Shown here: positions 50,960-59,209 of the stretch, one piece after another
How positions within the stretch are numbered: the first letter of the stretch is position 1
How the letters are laid out: each line of letters starts with the position of its first letter
Source: Pseudomonadota bacterium
Lineage (GTDB): Bacteria > Chloroflexota > UBA6077 > JAJPHF01
DNA: 64,000 bases
Assembly: GCA_021325365.1 (NCBI GenBank)
Contig: JAJPHF010000113.1
Coordinates: 42,920-106,919, forward strand
Direction: 5' to 3'
Made by a program: the position numbers and the translations under genes
Notes under the pieces: generated by a model
Databases searched by the model: none
What the model saw: only the letters and a program-made list of their open reading frames with translations
What the model was told of the DNA's origin: nothing

Positions 50960-52165
50960 TCACCCCACGCGATTCGCCTGCTCGGGCGAATGAACGACGC
51001 GCCCGCCCTGCATCACCCAGACCACCCGCTGCAGACAGCCAAGGTCCGCCGACGGGTCCCCCTCCACCGCGATCACGTCGGCGAGCTTGCCGGGGGCAAG
51101 CGTTCCCACGTCGCTCAGGCCCACGCAAGCGGCGGAGCCACTCGTGGCCGCCCGGATCGCGGCGAGCGGCGAGCCCAGCGCGGCGGCCAGCCAGACTAGC
51201 CCGCCCGCCCAGCGGTCGTGCGGCACGAGCGGGATGCCGCAGTCCGTGCCGAAGGCGATCGGGACGCCCGCCGCGTGCATCGCGCCAATCGTCTCCAGGC
51301 GCCGCTGCTGCCAGTCCGGGCCGCGGCGGGCGGCAATCATCGGGAAGCGCCAATGGAGCGTCGGGCAGGCGTAGACGCCCTGCGCGGCCATCGCCGCCGC
51401 GACGGTAGAATCGTACGCGATGTCGTCGTCCGGGGAAACCCAGCTGCAGTGCTCGACGCTGTCCACCCCGGCGGCCACCGCATCGCCGATGCTGGCCGTA
51501 GCGTGCGCGTGGGCGGCGAGCCGCCGGCCGGCGGCGTGCGCCTCGTCGACCGCGGCGCGCACCTCGTCGCGGTCGAACTGAGGGCGCGTGGCGTCGCTCC
51601 CGGCGGTAATGCGCCCGCCGCTCACCATCACTTTCACCCAGTCGGCGCCCGCGTCGAGCTGGCGGCGGGCCTGGCCGCGCACCGCCGCCACGCCGCGGGC
51701 CGTGCAGCCGCCCAGGTAGTGACAGTGGCCGTCGGCGACGGTGATCGGGCTGCCGGCCACCGCGAGCCGGGGGCCGGGCAGCTCGCCCGCCGCGATCGCG
51801 TCGCGCAGCCGCACGTCCAGCCAGCCGCGCGCCCCGCAGTCGCGGGCGGCCGTGATCCCCGCGCGCAGCATCGCGGCGGCGCGCTCCGCCATCGCCGCGT
51901 ACAGCGCGTCGTCGTCGGTCGCCTGGATGGCGCTCACGGGATCCGGCCCGCCGTCGAACGCGAGGTGGACGTGCGCGTCGACGATGCCAGGCAGCAGTGT
52001 GCGGTCCCCGAGGTCGGTCCGAGGGGTGCCCGGCGCCAGCGCGCTCAGCGCCGCGCGCGGACCAGCGTACACCAGGCGCCCGGCGTCGTCGATCAGCAGG
52101 GCCGCGTCCACGACGACTGGCGCCCCGCTGCCGTCGAGCAGGCGACGGGCGGTGACGAGCTGCAT
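50960..52165 (-). CDS. Amidohydrolase (prolidase/imidazolonepropionase-like)
   Basis: A 401-residue metal-dependent amidohydrolase. LLPGIVDAHVHLAFDG carries the HxH metal motif; DWVKVMVSGG may supply the carboxylated Lys; LAAHAHATASIGDAVAAGVDSVEHCSW carries the two His ligands; and PIAFGTDCGIPLVPHDRW the final Asp. GTLAPGKLADVIAVEGDPSADLG is the usual C-terminal sandwich strand. This is the Xaa-Pro dipeptidase/imidazolonepropionase-like branch. The ATG is at 52165. It heads the operon amidohydrolase, EamA, MFS, asparaginase-like, suggesting breakdown of an amide or peptide-like compound. Confidence 0.9.
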   Translation of the reverse strand: MQLVTARRLLDGSGAPVVVDAALLIDDAGRLVYAGPRAALSALAPGTPRTDLGDRTLLPGIVDAHVHLAFDGGPDPVSAIQATDDDALYAAMAERAAAMLRAGITAARDCGARGWLDVRLRDAIAAGELPGPRLAVAGSPITVADGHCHYLGGCTARGVAAVRGQARRQLDAGADWVKVMVSGGRITAGSDATRPQFDRDEVRAAVDEAHAAGRRLAAHAHATASIGDAVAAGVDSVEHCSWVSPDDDIAYDSTVAAAMAAQGVYACPTLHWRFPMIAARRGPDWQQRRLETIGAMHAAGVPIAFGTDCGIPLVPHDRWAGGLVWLAAALGSPLAAIRAATSGSAACVGLSDVGTLAPGKLADVIAVEGDPSADLGCLQRVVWVMQGGRVVHSPEQANRVG

Positions 52166-52365
52166 GAGCGGCGTCCTTCCCCCGTGAGCGGCGGCCGCAC
52201 GGCCAGCCGGCAGGCGGGCGGGCGCCCGCCGCGCAGCCATGATACCGCTTTCGCGGGGCGCCGTCAGCCGCCGGCGTGCTCACGGCAGGGCCGGGGAATC
52301 ACCCATGAGAAGGAGGCGCTGCGCCGCCGCGAACGACAGTACCGGGGACGGGGCGCCGGTCGGGC

Positions 52366-52845
52366 TCAGCCGGGCGAGCGCGCCGGCCAGGAGCGAGGCT
52401 CGGCCGCCGCCACGGGCGACTCCGCGACGGGCACCCGGGTCCGCGCCGGCGCCGGGCCAACCGCTGGCGCTTCCACCAGCACGCCGCGCTCCACCCAGTC
52501 CCCGACGGCCTCCCAGGCGGCGCCGCGACCCAGCGGCCGGGCGACGACAGTGGCGTCCCGTCCGAGGGGGCCGAGATTGTCGTCGCTGCCGGCCGGCGCT
52601 CGCGCCAGTCGCTCGGCGAGCGCCCTGGCGGGCCACTCCCGCCGACAGCGAAACAGCGCGCACAGCCCGATCTCCAGCCGCGTCTGCGGCCGGACCGCGG
52701 GACCAAGCCGCAGGCGCGGCGCGGTCCACGGCAGCCAGCGCCACCGCAGCACGGGCACGCCCGCAGTCGGCGGCGCCTCTCCGTCCCAACGCCCCGGGGC
52801 GGGGCTGGACAGACGAGGCGCCGGTCGATGGCCGACGGCAACCAT
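52366..52845 (-). CDS. Hypothetical protein following sulfite reductase
   Basis: A 159-residue protein with no recognised domain but a strong ribosome site: AGGAGG seven bases before ATG 52845. Protein-like stretches are TRLEIGLCALFRCRREWPAR, ERLARAPAGSDDNLG, ATVVARPLGRGAAWEAVGDW and RGVLVEAP. Two Cys (LCALFRC) are present, spaced five apart. It lies 88 bases after the sulfite reductase stop on the same strand, so a sulfur-linked role is plausible but not shown. Confidence 0.6.
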   Translation of the reverse strand: MVAVGHRPAPRLSSPAPGRWDGEAPPTAGVPVLRWRWLPWTAPRLRLGPAVRPQTRLEIGLCALFRCRREWPARALAERLARAPAGSDDNLGPLGRDATVVARPLGRGAAWEAVGDWVERGVLVEAPAVGPAPARTRVPVAESPVAAAEPRSWPARSPG

Positions 52846-52933
52846 GATTGCCTCCTAGCTTCGCCGGCGGTCGCGTCTAGGTCGGGCGGACCGCGGCCCA
52901 GCACGTCGCTGCGGCCGCGAGTCCGCGCGGCGC

Positions 52934-54658
52934 CTACGGCGCGACGCCGACAGCCTCCTCTGCCGCCGCCTTGAGTCGTGCGACGCCCAGGCGGTGACAG
53001 AAATCTCCGAACCCCTCGCCGCTCCTGCGCTCCGCCCGAAACAGCGCGAACAGCGGACGCAGCCGCTCCGGCAGCTCCTCGACCGGCACCAGGTCCGCGT
53101 AGAGCTGGTTCAGCCGCGAGCCCTCGAAGTCGCCCCCCAGGTAGATCTGGTACTTGCCGGGGCTGCGGCCGACAAAGCCGATGTCCCCCAGATACGGCCG
53201 CGCACAGCCGTTGGGACAGCCCGTCATGCGGATGCTCAGGCGCTCGTCGGCGAGCCCCAGGTCGCGCAGCACCCCGTCGATCTGACGCACCACGCCCGGC
53301 AGCGCGCGCTCGGACTCCGCCACCGCCAGGCCGCAAGTCGGCAGCGCGGGACAGGCCATCGCGTGGCGCAGCGCCCGCGGTACCTCCTCCACTAGCAGCA
53401 CGCCGTGCGCGCGCAGCAGCCCCTCGATCGCCGCCCGCTCGTCGGCGGGCAGGTCGCCGAAGATGGCGTTCTGGTGGGCGGTCAGCCAGATCGCCGGCTG
53501 GTAGCGCTCCACCAGCGCGCGCAGCGCCGTCTTGGTCCGCCGGCCGTCCGCGTCCTGGATGCGCCCGTTCTCGATCCACACGCCCAGGTAGGCGCGGCCG
53601 TCGGGCTGCTCGTGCCAGCCCAGATGGTCCCCCGTGTGCTGCCAGCGCAGGGGCCGGGGTGGCGCGAGCCGGGCGCCCAGGCGCCGCTCCATCTCCTCGC
53701 GGAAGCGGTCCAGCCCCCAGGCGTCGAGCAGGTACTTCATGCGCGCGTGGCGGCGATCGGCGCGGTTCCCCGCGTCGCGCTGGATGCGGATGATCGTCAG
53801 GAACGTGTCCAGCAGCGCGTCCGGCTCCACGAAGCAGATCGGGCTGGCGGCGCGCGGATACGTCGAGGTCACGTTGTGGGTCATCCCCATGCTGCCGCCG
53901 ACCAGCACCGTGAAGCCCGCCAGCTGGCCGCCGTCGAGATGCGCCACCATGCCGATGTCCTGGGCGTACACGTCGATGCAGTTGTCGCCCTCGACCACCA
54001 GCCCCGACTTGAACTTGCGGGGCAGGTAGGTCGGGCCGTACAGCGGCTCCTCGTCGGGCTGCTGCGTCGAGACCACCTTCTCGTGGTCCAGCCAGATCTC
54101 GTGATAGGCGCGTGTCCGCGGCAGCGTCTGGTCGCTGAGATAGCGCGCCCAGCGCTGCACCGCCGCGGCCGTTGCGGAGTCCGGCGCCGGGCAGGCCACC
54201 AGGTTGCGCTCGACGTCGCCGCACGCGCCCAGCGTCGTGATCAGGCTCTCGTTGATGCCGCGAATCGTCCGCTGCAGGTCGCGCTTGCCAACGTAGTGCA
54301 GCTGGAAACACTGGCGCGTGGTGACCCGCAGCGTGTCGTTGCCGTACCGCGTCGCCAGCTCGTCGAAGCGCAGGTACTGGTCGGCGGTGAGCCGGCCGCC
54401 GGGAATCTTCGCGCGGACCATCATGATCCACGCCTTGTCGCCCCCGGCTTGGCGCGCGGCGGCGCGGGCATCGCGGTCGTCCTGCTGATAGACGCCGTGG
54501 AACTTCAACAGCTGGTACTCGTCGTGCGAGAAGTGCGACGCATCGCTTGCCAGCGTCGCCGGGATCGTGCCGCGCAGGTAGTCGCTCTGCTCCTTCAGGA
54601 CCTCGACGCCCGACCGCTTGGGGGGCACCGTACCGTTCCGCGCCGCGTCGAGAGTCAT
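52934..54658 (-). CDS. Sulfite reductase hemoprotein (siroheme, 4Fe-4S), CysI/Sir type
   Basis: The enzyme reduces sulfite to sulfide with six electrons. The 574-residue chain has two ferredoxin-like nitrite/sulfite-reductase halves (DKAWIMMVRAKIPGGRLTADQY and GRAYLGVWIENGRIQD) and two catalytic domains. The 4Fe-4S/siroheme cysteines are Cys436 and Cys442 (CPALPTCGLAVAESERALP) and Cys481 and Cys485 (TGCPNGCARPYLGDIG). LRVTTRQCFQLHYVGK and GDVERNLVACPAP are typical. Ferredoxin-nitrite reductases share much of this, but the CPNGC and PTCGLA spacing and a cysteine-leader upstream favour sulfite. The ATG at 54658 follows GGAGG. No flavoprotein CysJ is near. Confidence 0.9.
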   Translation of the reverse strand: MTLDAARNGTVPPKRSGVEVLKEQSDYLRGTIPATLASDASHFSHDEYQLLKFHGVYQQDDRDARAAARQAGGDKAWIMMVRAKIPGGRLTADQYLRFDELATRYGNDTLRVTTRQCFQLHYVGKRDLQRTIRGINESLITTLGACGDVERNLVACPAPDSATAAAVQRWARYLSDQTLPRTRAYHEIWLDHEKVVSTQQPDEEPLYGPTYLPRKFKSGLVVEGDNCIDVYAQDIGMVAHLDGGQLAGFTVLVGGSMGMTHNVTSTYPRAASPICFVEPDALLDTFLTIIRIQRDAGNRADRRHARMKYLLDAWGLDRFREEMERRLGARLAPPRPLRWQHTGDHLGWHEQPDGRAYLGVWIENGRIQDADGRRTKTALRALVERYQPAIWLTAHQNAIFGDLPADERAAIEGLLRAHGVLLVEEVPRALRHAMACPALPTCGLAVAESERALPGVVRQIDGVLRDLGLADERLSIRMTGCPNGCARPYLGDIGFVGRSPGKYQIYLGGDFEGSRLNQLYADLVPVEELPERLRPLFALFRAERRSGEGFGDFCHRLGVARLKAAAEEAVGVAP

Positions 54659-54924
54659 CGCGCCTCCTCTGGCTGACCTGCCGGCAGTTAGTGCGGCCGT
54701 GGGCTCAGCCGCCGTTCGCCGCGCCTGCCGCCGGCCCGCTCGTGCCGCTGCCGGTCTCTCGGATCATCGGTGTGGCTAGTCTGCATGCACGCGTCCGCGC
54801 CGCCGAGGGAAATCGATGCCGTGGAGCGATCGGCGGGCAGCCCGCGGACAGCACACCCGCGCCACGTAGCCCGAGGTCGCGCGGGCGCGAGCTAGCCGAG
54901 CAGCCCGCCGCACCAATCGGGGGG

Positions 54925-54950
54925 AGCCCCCGCCGGGCTGGGCGGGGGCT
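54925..54950 (-). promoter_or_regulatory. Hairpin just after the leader-peptide stop: candidate attenuator
   Basis: A 10-bp stem (54925-54934 with 54941-54950) with a six-base loop. It overlaps the leader stop codon by two bases and starts immediately where a ribosome would finish. There is no U-run, so it is not a classic terminator. Confidence 0.55.
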
Positions 54951-55020
54951 AGCGACAGAAGCGGCCGCGGCCGACCTGCGGCCAGTAGTTGATGATGTAG
55001 CTCGTCAATCTCGGATACAT
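54949..55020 (-). CDS. 23-residue leader peptide ending Phe-Cys-Arg, leaderless
   Basis: An ATG at 55020 lies seven bases after the -10 element TATACT, so transcription should begin at or next to it: the mRNA is effectively leaderless. The peptide begins MYPRLTSYIINYWPQVG and ends GRGRFCR before TAG. It is about 290 bases upstream of the sulfite reductase start. Short peptides ending in Cys-Arg are known upstream of sulfur-assimilation genes in Actinobacteria, where Cys codons sense cysteine charging. This one fits by position and ending; there is no close sequence match I can cite. Its coding nature needs proof. Confidence 0.6.
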   Translation of the reverse strand: MYPRLTSYIINYWPQVGRGRFCR

Positions 55021-55027
55021 CGCGGGC

Positions 55028-55057
55028 AGTATAGAACTATTCCGTTCTATCCGTCAA
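55028..55057 (-). promoter_or_regulatory. Promoter with embedded operator for sulfite reductase leader
   Basis: Minus strand -35 TTGACG (55052-55057), 18-base spacer, -10 TATACT (55028-55033). An inverted repeat ATAGAAC-N6-GTTCTAT (55031-55050) covers the spacer and part of the -10, a classic place for a repressor to block polymerase. Confidence 0.7.
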
Positions 55058-55185
55058 CAAGGTCAAGTTACACGGTTTGCGGGCCGACCGGCGGGCCGGA
55101 GCGACTCCCTCGGCCCCCCACCTGCTACATTAGGTAAGCGCCGACGCGAGAGTCCGAGGGCCTCGCTGGACCGGAGAGGGGGCTA

Positions 55186-55914
55186 ATGAGCGCAACGCCG
55201 CCGCGCATCGGCACGTCCGGCTGGAACTACCAGCACTGGCGCGGCATCTTCTACCCGCGCGACCTGCCCCCGGCGCGCTGGCTCGCCTACTACGTGGAGC
55301 GCTTCGATACGGTCGAGATCAATTACTCGTTCTACCGCCTGCCGTCGCGCGAGAGCTTCGCCGCCTGGGCCGCCCAGGCGCCCGCCGATTTCCTGTTCGC
55401 CGTGAAGGGGAACCGCTTCATCACCCATCTGAAGCGCCTGCGCGACCCGGCAGAGCCGGTCGGCCGCTTCTTCGAGCGCGCCAGCGCCCTCGGCCCGACG
55501 CTCGGCCCCGTCCTCTGGCAGCTGCCACCGCAGTTCCACCGCGACGTCGACCGCCTTGCCACCTTCTTGGCAGCGCTGCCACCTGGGTGCCAACACGCTT
55601 TCGAGTTTCGTCACGACTCGTGGTTCGTGCAGCCGGTCTACGACCTCCTGGCCGCCCACGATGCCGCGCTGTGCCTCGCCGATCGGGCCGGCGGCACGTC
55701 GCCCCTGGAGATCACGGCCACGTGGACGTACGTCCGCTTCCACGGTGGCTCGGGGGAGGGCTGGGCGTACACCGATCGCCAGCTCGGCGCCTGGGCCGAG
55801 CGGCTCGCGGCCTACCGCGCGCGGGACCTGGCCATCTACGCCTACTTCAACAACGATCCTCACGGACACGCCATCAACGACGCGCGGCGGCTGCGTGCCC
55901 TACTCGCTGGCTAG
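55186..55914 (+). CDS. DUF72 family protein (YecE)
   Basis: A 242-residue protein matching DUF72 throughout: RIGTSGWNYQHWRGIFYPRDLP at the start, FDTVEINYSFYRLPSRESFAAWA, FLFAVKGNRFITHLKRL, LGPVLWQLPPQFHRDVDRLATFLAALP, HAFEFRHDSWFV, YVRFHGGSGEGWAYTDRQL and IYAYFNNDPHGHAINDARRL. The family has a TIM-barrel fold related to sugar-phosphate isomerases/endonuclease IV; the reaction is unknown. It is divergent from the sulfite reductase leader. The ATG at 55186 follows GAGAGGGGG. Confidence 0.93.
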   Translation: MSATPPRIGTSGWNYQHWRGIFYPRDLPPARWLAYYVERFDTVEINYSFYRLPSRESFAAWAAQAPADFLFAVKGNRFITHLKRLRDPAEPVGRFFERASALGPTLGPVLWQLPPQFHRDVDRLATFLAALPPGCQHAFEFRHDSWFVQPVYDLLAAHDAALCLADRAGGTSPLEITATWTYVRFHGGSGEGWAYTDRQLGAWAERLAAYRARDLAIYAYFNNDPHGHAINDARRLRALLAG

Positions 55915-55987
55915 CGCCAGGCATGGAGGCGAGTGGCGAGCCGTCGCGACCGTCCGTTGATGCTCGGCTCAGCGTGGAAGCTGGCGC

Positions 55988-57376
55988 CTACAGCCGCTCG
56001 ACCGGCGGGACGCGGACGGCGGCGCGGGGTGCAGCGGTGGCGTGGTCGGCTACGCTATGCGCGTAGTGGCCCGGCGAGGGCTCGCGCAGGCGCAGCAGCA
56101 AGAGCAGTGGCCCCACCATCAGCAGGGCGCTCACGACGGCCAGCGACGGCAGGCCGGCCAGCTCCACCAGCGGTCCCGCCAGGACCGGTAGGCTGATGGA
56201 CGCCGAGCCCGCGATCATGTCGTTCACGCCCACCGCACGCCCGCGGGCCAGCGGCGGCGTCGTGTCGGCGATGAGCGCGACGATTGCAACGTTGCCGCAC
56301 GACCAGCCGAACCCGACCAGGAAGGTGCCCGCCGTCACGATCCAGTACTCCGCCGCGGTCGGCACCAGCGTCCCCCCGGTCGCCGCCGCGACGAGCCCCA
56401 GGAGCATCACGTTCCGCCGCCCCACCGCATCGGCCAGCCGCCCGAGCGGCAGCGAGAAGCCGTACATCCCGATGATGTGAATGGCCACCGACAGCGAAAT
56501 CGCGGGCAGCCCGTGCCCGTGGTGCGCGAGCGCCACGGCGTTCATCGCCATCATCATGCTCATGTTGCCGAACAGGGCGAAGCTCGTCACGAACGCGACG
56601 CGCCTTGGGTAGTGCGCGAAGTACTCCCGCACCTTCACCCGCGGCGCGGCGACCGCCCCGCCAGGTGCACGCTCGGGCGGGCGATAGCCCGGATAGTAGC
56701 GCTCCAGGTGCGCCGCGATCTCGCGCGGGTCGGGCCGCACCAGGAACACGAGCACCGCGGTGGGCACCAGCACGAGCGGCACGAGGAACCAGGCGAGCGC
56801 CTCGGGGGCGAGTTGCAGGGACGGCGCGCTCGCCTGCGCCGCGCTGATCAGCGCCGGGCCGCCGAAGGCGCCGATCAGCGAGCCGGTCAGCACGTAGCCC
56901 AGCCCCTCCGCGCGGCGGCTGGGCGGGTACATGTCGGCGGCGGCGATCCGCAGCTGCTGCACCGCGCCGACCCCGATGCCGAACACGACCAGTCCCGCGA
57001 AGAACAGCGCCGGCGATTCGCGCGTCATCCCGAGCCCGACGATCGTCGAGCCGATCATGCTGAAGACCAGCCCCACGAACAGGCCGGCCTTGCGCCCGTA
57101 CGCGTCGCTGATCTGGCCCGTGGGGTAGGAGGAGATGAGCCGGCAGCCGCCCATGATGCCCGAGGCCGCGCCGGCAAAGGTCGCGGAGCCCAGGAGGTGG
57201 ATGACCATGAGCGCGCCGAGGGTCGGCGTCATTTGGTTGCCGATGCCGACGCACGCTTGAGCCGCGGCCAGGAACAGCGTGTTGCGCTTGACGACGCGCG
57301 GAATCGGTAGCGGCGAGGCAGCCGCGTCGTCGGCGCCAGCGCCAGCCCTCTCGGCCCCCCTCGCCACGATCCGCAT
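55988..57376 (-). CDS. MFS transporter
   Basis: A 462-residue MFS protein with about twelve helices. The N-domain starts at about residue 30 (RNTLFLAAAQACVGIGNQMTP); GGCRLISSYPTGQISDAYGRKAGL is motif A between helices 2 and 3 (GxLxDRxGRK-like); SLPLGRLADAVGRRNVMLLGLV is the equivalent loop in the C-domain. A central loop (about 225-260) contains ERYYPGYRPPERAPGGAV. It resembles generic bacterial drug-export MFS proteins. I start at ATG 57376 after GGAAGGGGGGCGGC. It lies downstream of purH by 126 bases on the same strand. Confidence 0.86.
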   Translation of the reverse strand: MRIVARGAERAGAGADDAAASPLPIPRVVKRNTLFLAAAQACVGIGNQMTPTLGALMVIHLLGSATFAGAASGIMGGCRLISSYPTGQISDAYGRKAGLFVGLVFSMIGSTIVGLGMTRESPALFFAGLVVFGIGVGAVQQLRIAAADMYPPSRRAEGLGYVLTGSLIGAFGGPALISAAQASAPSLQLAPEALAWFLVPLVLVPTAVLVFLVRPDPREIAAHLERYYPGYRPPERAPGGAVAAPRVKVREYFAHYPRRVAFVTSFALFGNMSMMMAMNAVALAHHGHGLPAISLSVAIHIIGMYGFSLPLGRLADAVGRRNVMLLGLVAAATGGTLVPTAAEYWIVTAGTFLVGFGWSCGNVAIVALIADTTPPLARGRAVGVNDMIAGSASISLPVLAGPLVELAGLPSLAVVSALLMVGPLLLLLRLREPSPGHYAHSVADHATAAPRAAVRVPPVERL

Positions 57377-57502
57377 GCCGCCCCCCTTCCGCCACGAGCC
57401 TGCGCCAGCAGAATGCCGGCAAAGTGCCTCGTCCCCTGCCGCCCAGCCCATGATGCTGTCCGGCTCGGTCAGCCTGCAAGCCGCTGGGGGCTGGTAAACC
57501 CG

Positions 57503-59056
57503 TTAGTGCAGGAAGTGGCGCTGGTGCGTGAAGATCATCGCCATGTGCGCACGGTTCGCCGCCTTGATCACCTCCCCGTCGCGGATTGAGCCGCCGGGCT
57601 GGATCACCGCCGTCACGCCGGCGTCGGCCGCGTGCTCGATGCCATCGGGGAAAGGAAAGAAGGCGTCCGAGGCCATCACCGAGCCCGCCGCGCGCTCGCC
57701 GGCTTTCCGCACCGCCAGGTCCACGCTGTCCACGCGGCTCATCTGGCCCGCGCCCACGCCGACCAGCGCCAGCTTCTTGGCCAGCACGATCGCGTTCGAG
57801 CGGACGTGCTTCACGGCCCGCCACGCAAACAGCAGGCTGGTTAGCTCCTCCAGCGTCGGGTGGCGCTCCGTCACCACGTCGCGCACCAGGTCCGTCTCCG
57901 ACAGCGCATCCCGCGTCTGTACGAGGAAGCCGCCGACCACGCGCTTGTAGTCCAGATCGTAGACCCCCTGCTCCCACGGCGCGGTCGCGGGCAGTCGCCC
58001 GCCGGCCGCCATGATCCGCAGGTCCCGCTTGCGGCGCAGGATCGCCAGCGCCTCCTCGCTGTAGCTCGGGGCGATCAAGTCCTCGAAGAAGACCTGGGCG
58101 ATCTCCTCGGCCAGCGGCTGGTCGACCTGCCGATTGACCGCCACCGCCCCGCCGAACGCCGACTGCGGGTCGCACGCCAGGGCGCGCCGGTACGTCTCGG
58201 CCAGGTCGTCGCCCGTGGCCAGCCCACAGGGATTCCCGTGCTTGATGATCGCCACGGTCGGCGCGGCGAAGTCGCTGACCGTGCGCCAGGCCGCGTCGAG
58301 GTCGTAGGTGTTGTTAAAGGATAGCTGCTTCCCGTGCAGCTGCTCCCCGCCCATCACGCCGTAGGGCAGCGCCCGCACCGTCGAATCCGCGTAGAACACC
58401 GCGAGCTGGTGGGGGTTCTCGCCGTAGCGCAGCGGGATGGTCTTGCGCAGCGCCAGCGTGATCTCCGGGGGGAACAGCTCATCCGAGGGCCGCAGGTAGC
58501 TCGCCACGTGCGTGTCGTAGAAGGCCGTGTGCTGGAATGCTTTGGCCGCCAGTCGACGCCGCGTCTCCAGCGATACGCCGCCAGGCCGCCGCAGCCCTTC
58601 GAGCACGTCGGGGTAGTCGGCGGGATCGCAGACCACGATCACCGACGGGTAATTCTTCGCCGCCGCGCGCAGCAGCGTCGGCCCGCCGATGTCGATGTTC
58701 TCCAGCGCCTCCTCGGTCGTCACGCCCGGCTCGGACACCTTCTGCACGAACGGATAGAGATTGACCACTACCAGGTCGACGGGCGTGATGTTCAGCCGTT
58801 CCAGCTCGGCCATGTGCGCCGCGTCCTCGCGCCGCGCCAGGATGCCGGCATGGATACTCGGGTGGAGCGTCTTCACGCGGCCGCCGAGAATCTCCGCGAA
58901 GCCGGTGGCCTCCTCGACCGGACGGACCGACACCCCGGCCCCCCGCAGCAGCTCCTCGGTGCCGCCCGTCGAGTAGAACTCGATCCCCAGCTCATTCAGG
59001 CCGCGGGCAAAGTCGACGACTCCGGTCTTGTCGTAAACGCTAATGATTGCGCGCAC
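57503..59056 (-). CDS. purH: Bifunctional AICAR formyltransferase / IMP cyclohydrolase PurH
   Basis: PurH carries out the last two steps of IMP synthesis. The N-terminal MGS-like cyclohydrolase domain (about 1-190) starts VRAIISVYDKTGVVDFARGL and has ILGGRVKTLHPSIHAGILAR. The C-terminal AICARFT domain has KTIPLRYGENPHQ, LSFNNTYDLDAAW, AIIKHGNPCGLA (Lys and His of the formyl transfer), DPQSAFGGAVAVNR and ASDAFFPFPDGIEHAADAG. The length of 517 is normal. The start is GTG 59056 after GGAGAG. A TATAAT -10 lies 34 bases upstream. Confidence 0.97.
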   Translation of the reverse strand: MRAIISVYDKTGVVDFARGLNELGIEFYSTGGTEELLRGAGVSVRPVEEATGFAEILGGRVKTLHPSIHAGILARREDAAHMAELERLNITPVDLVVVNLYPFVQKVSEPGVTTEEALENIDIGGPTLLRAAAKNYPSVIVVCDPADYPDVLEGLRRPGGVSLETRRRLAAKAFQHTAFYDTHVASYLRPSDELFPPEITLALRKTIPLRYGENPHQLAVFYADSTVRALPYGVMGGEQLHGKQLSFNNTYDLDAAWRTVSDFAAPTVAIIKHGNPCGLATGDDLAETYRRALACDPQSAFGGAVAVNRQVDQPLAEEIAQVFFEDLIAPSYSEEALAILRRKRDLRIMAAGGRLPATAPWEQGVYDLDYKRVVGGFLVQTRDALSETDLVRDVVTERHPTLEELTSLLFAWRAVKHVRSNAIVLAKKLALVGVGAGQMSRVDSVDLAVRKAGERAAGSVMASDAFFPFPDGIEHAADAGVTAVIQPGGSIRDGEVIKAANRAHMAMIFTHQRHFLH

Positions 59057-59089
59057 GGTGCTCTCTCCATCAACGTCGCTGCATAGCTC

Positions 59090-59095
59090 ATTATA
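59090..59095 (-). promoter_or_regulatory. -10 element of purH
   Basis: A perfect TATAAT on the minus strand (59090-59095); start near 59083, about 27 bases before purH. The -35 is poor. Confidence 0.55.
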
Positions 59096-59209
59096 AGAGG
59101 GGCCGGCTCCCCGACCGTGCGGCCTGCACTTGCCGCGGTCCGAGGCGCCCGCTACGATGAGTGAAGAGTGGCCGCCCCGTCCCGCCAGCCGCCGCCCGCG
59201 AGGAACCCG

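Noticed and set aside
52299..54431. 710-codon minus-strand ORF overlapping sulfite reductase
   Set aside because: It is a shifted frame of the sulfite reductase gene with Arg/Ala-rich sequence and no motifs.
54689..54787. A 32-codon minus-strand ORF in the sulfite reductase leader
   Set aside because: Arg/Gly/His-rich and with no ribosome site; it looks like chance.
54659..54948. SAM or other known riboswitch before sulfite reductase
   Set aside because: No recognisable aptamer core such as the S-box motif was seen on the minus strand; the leader peptide and hairpin are the only clear elements.
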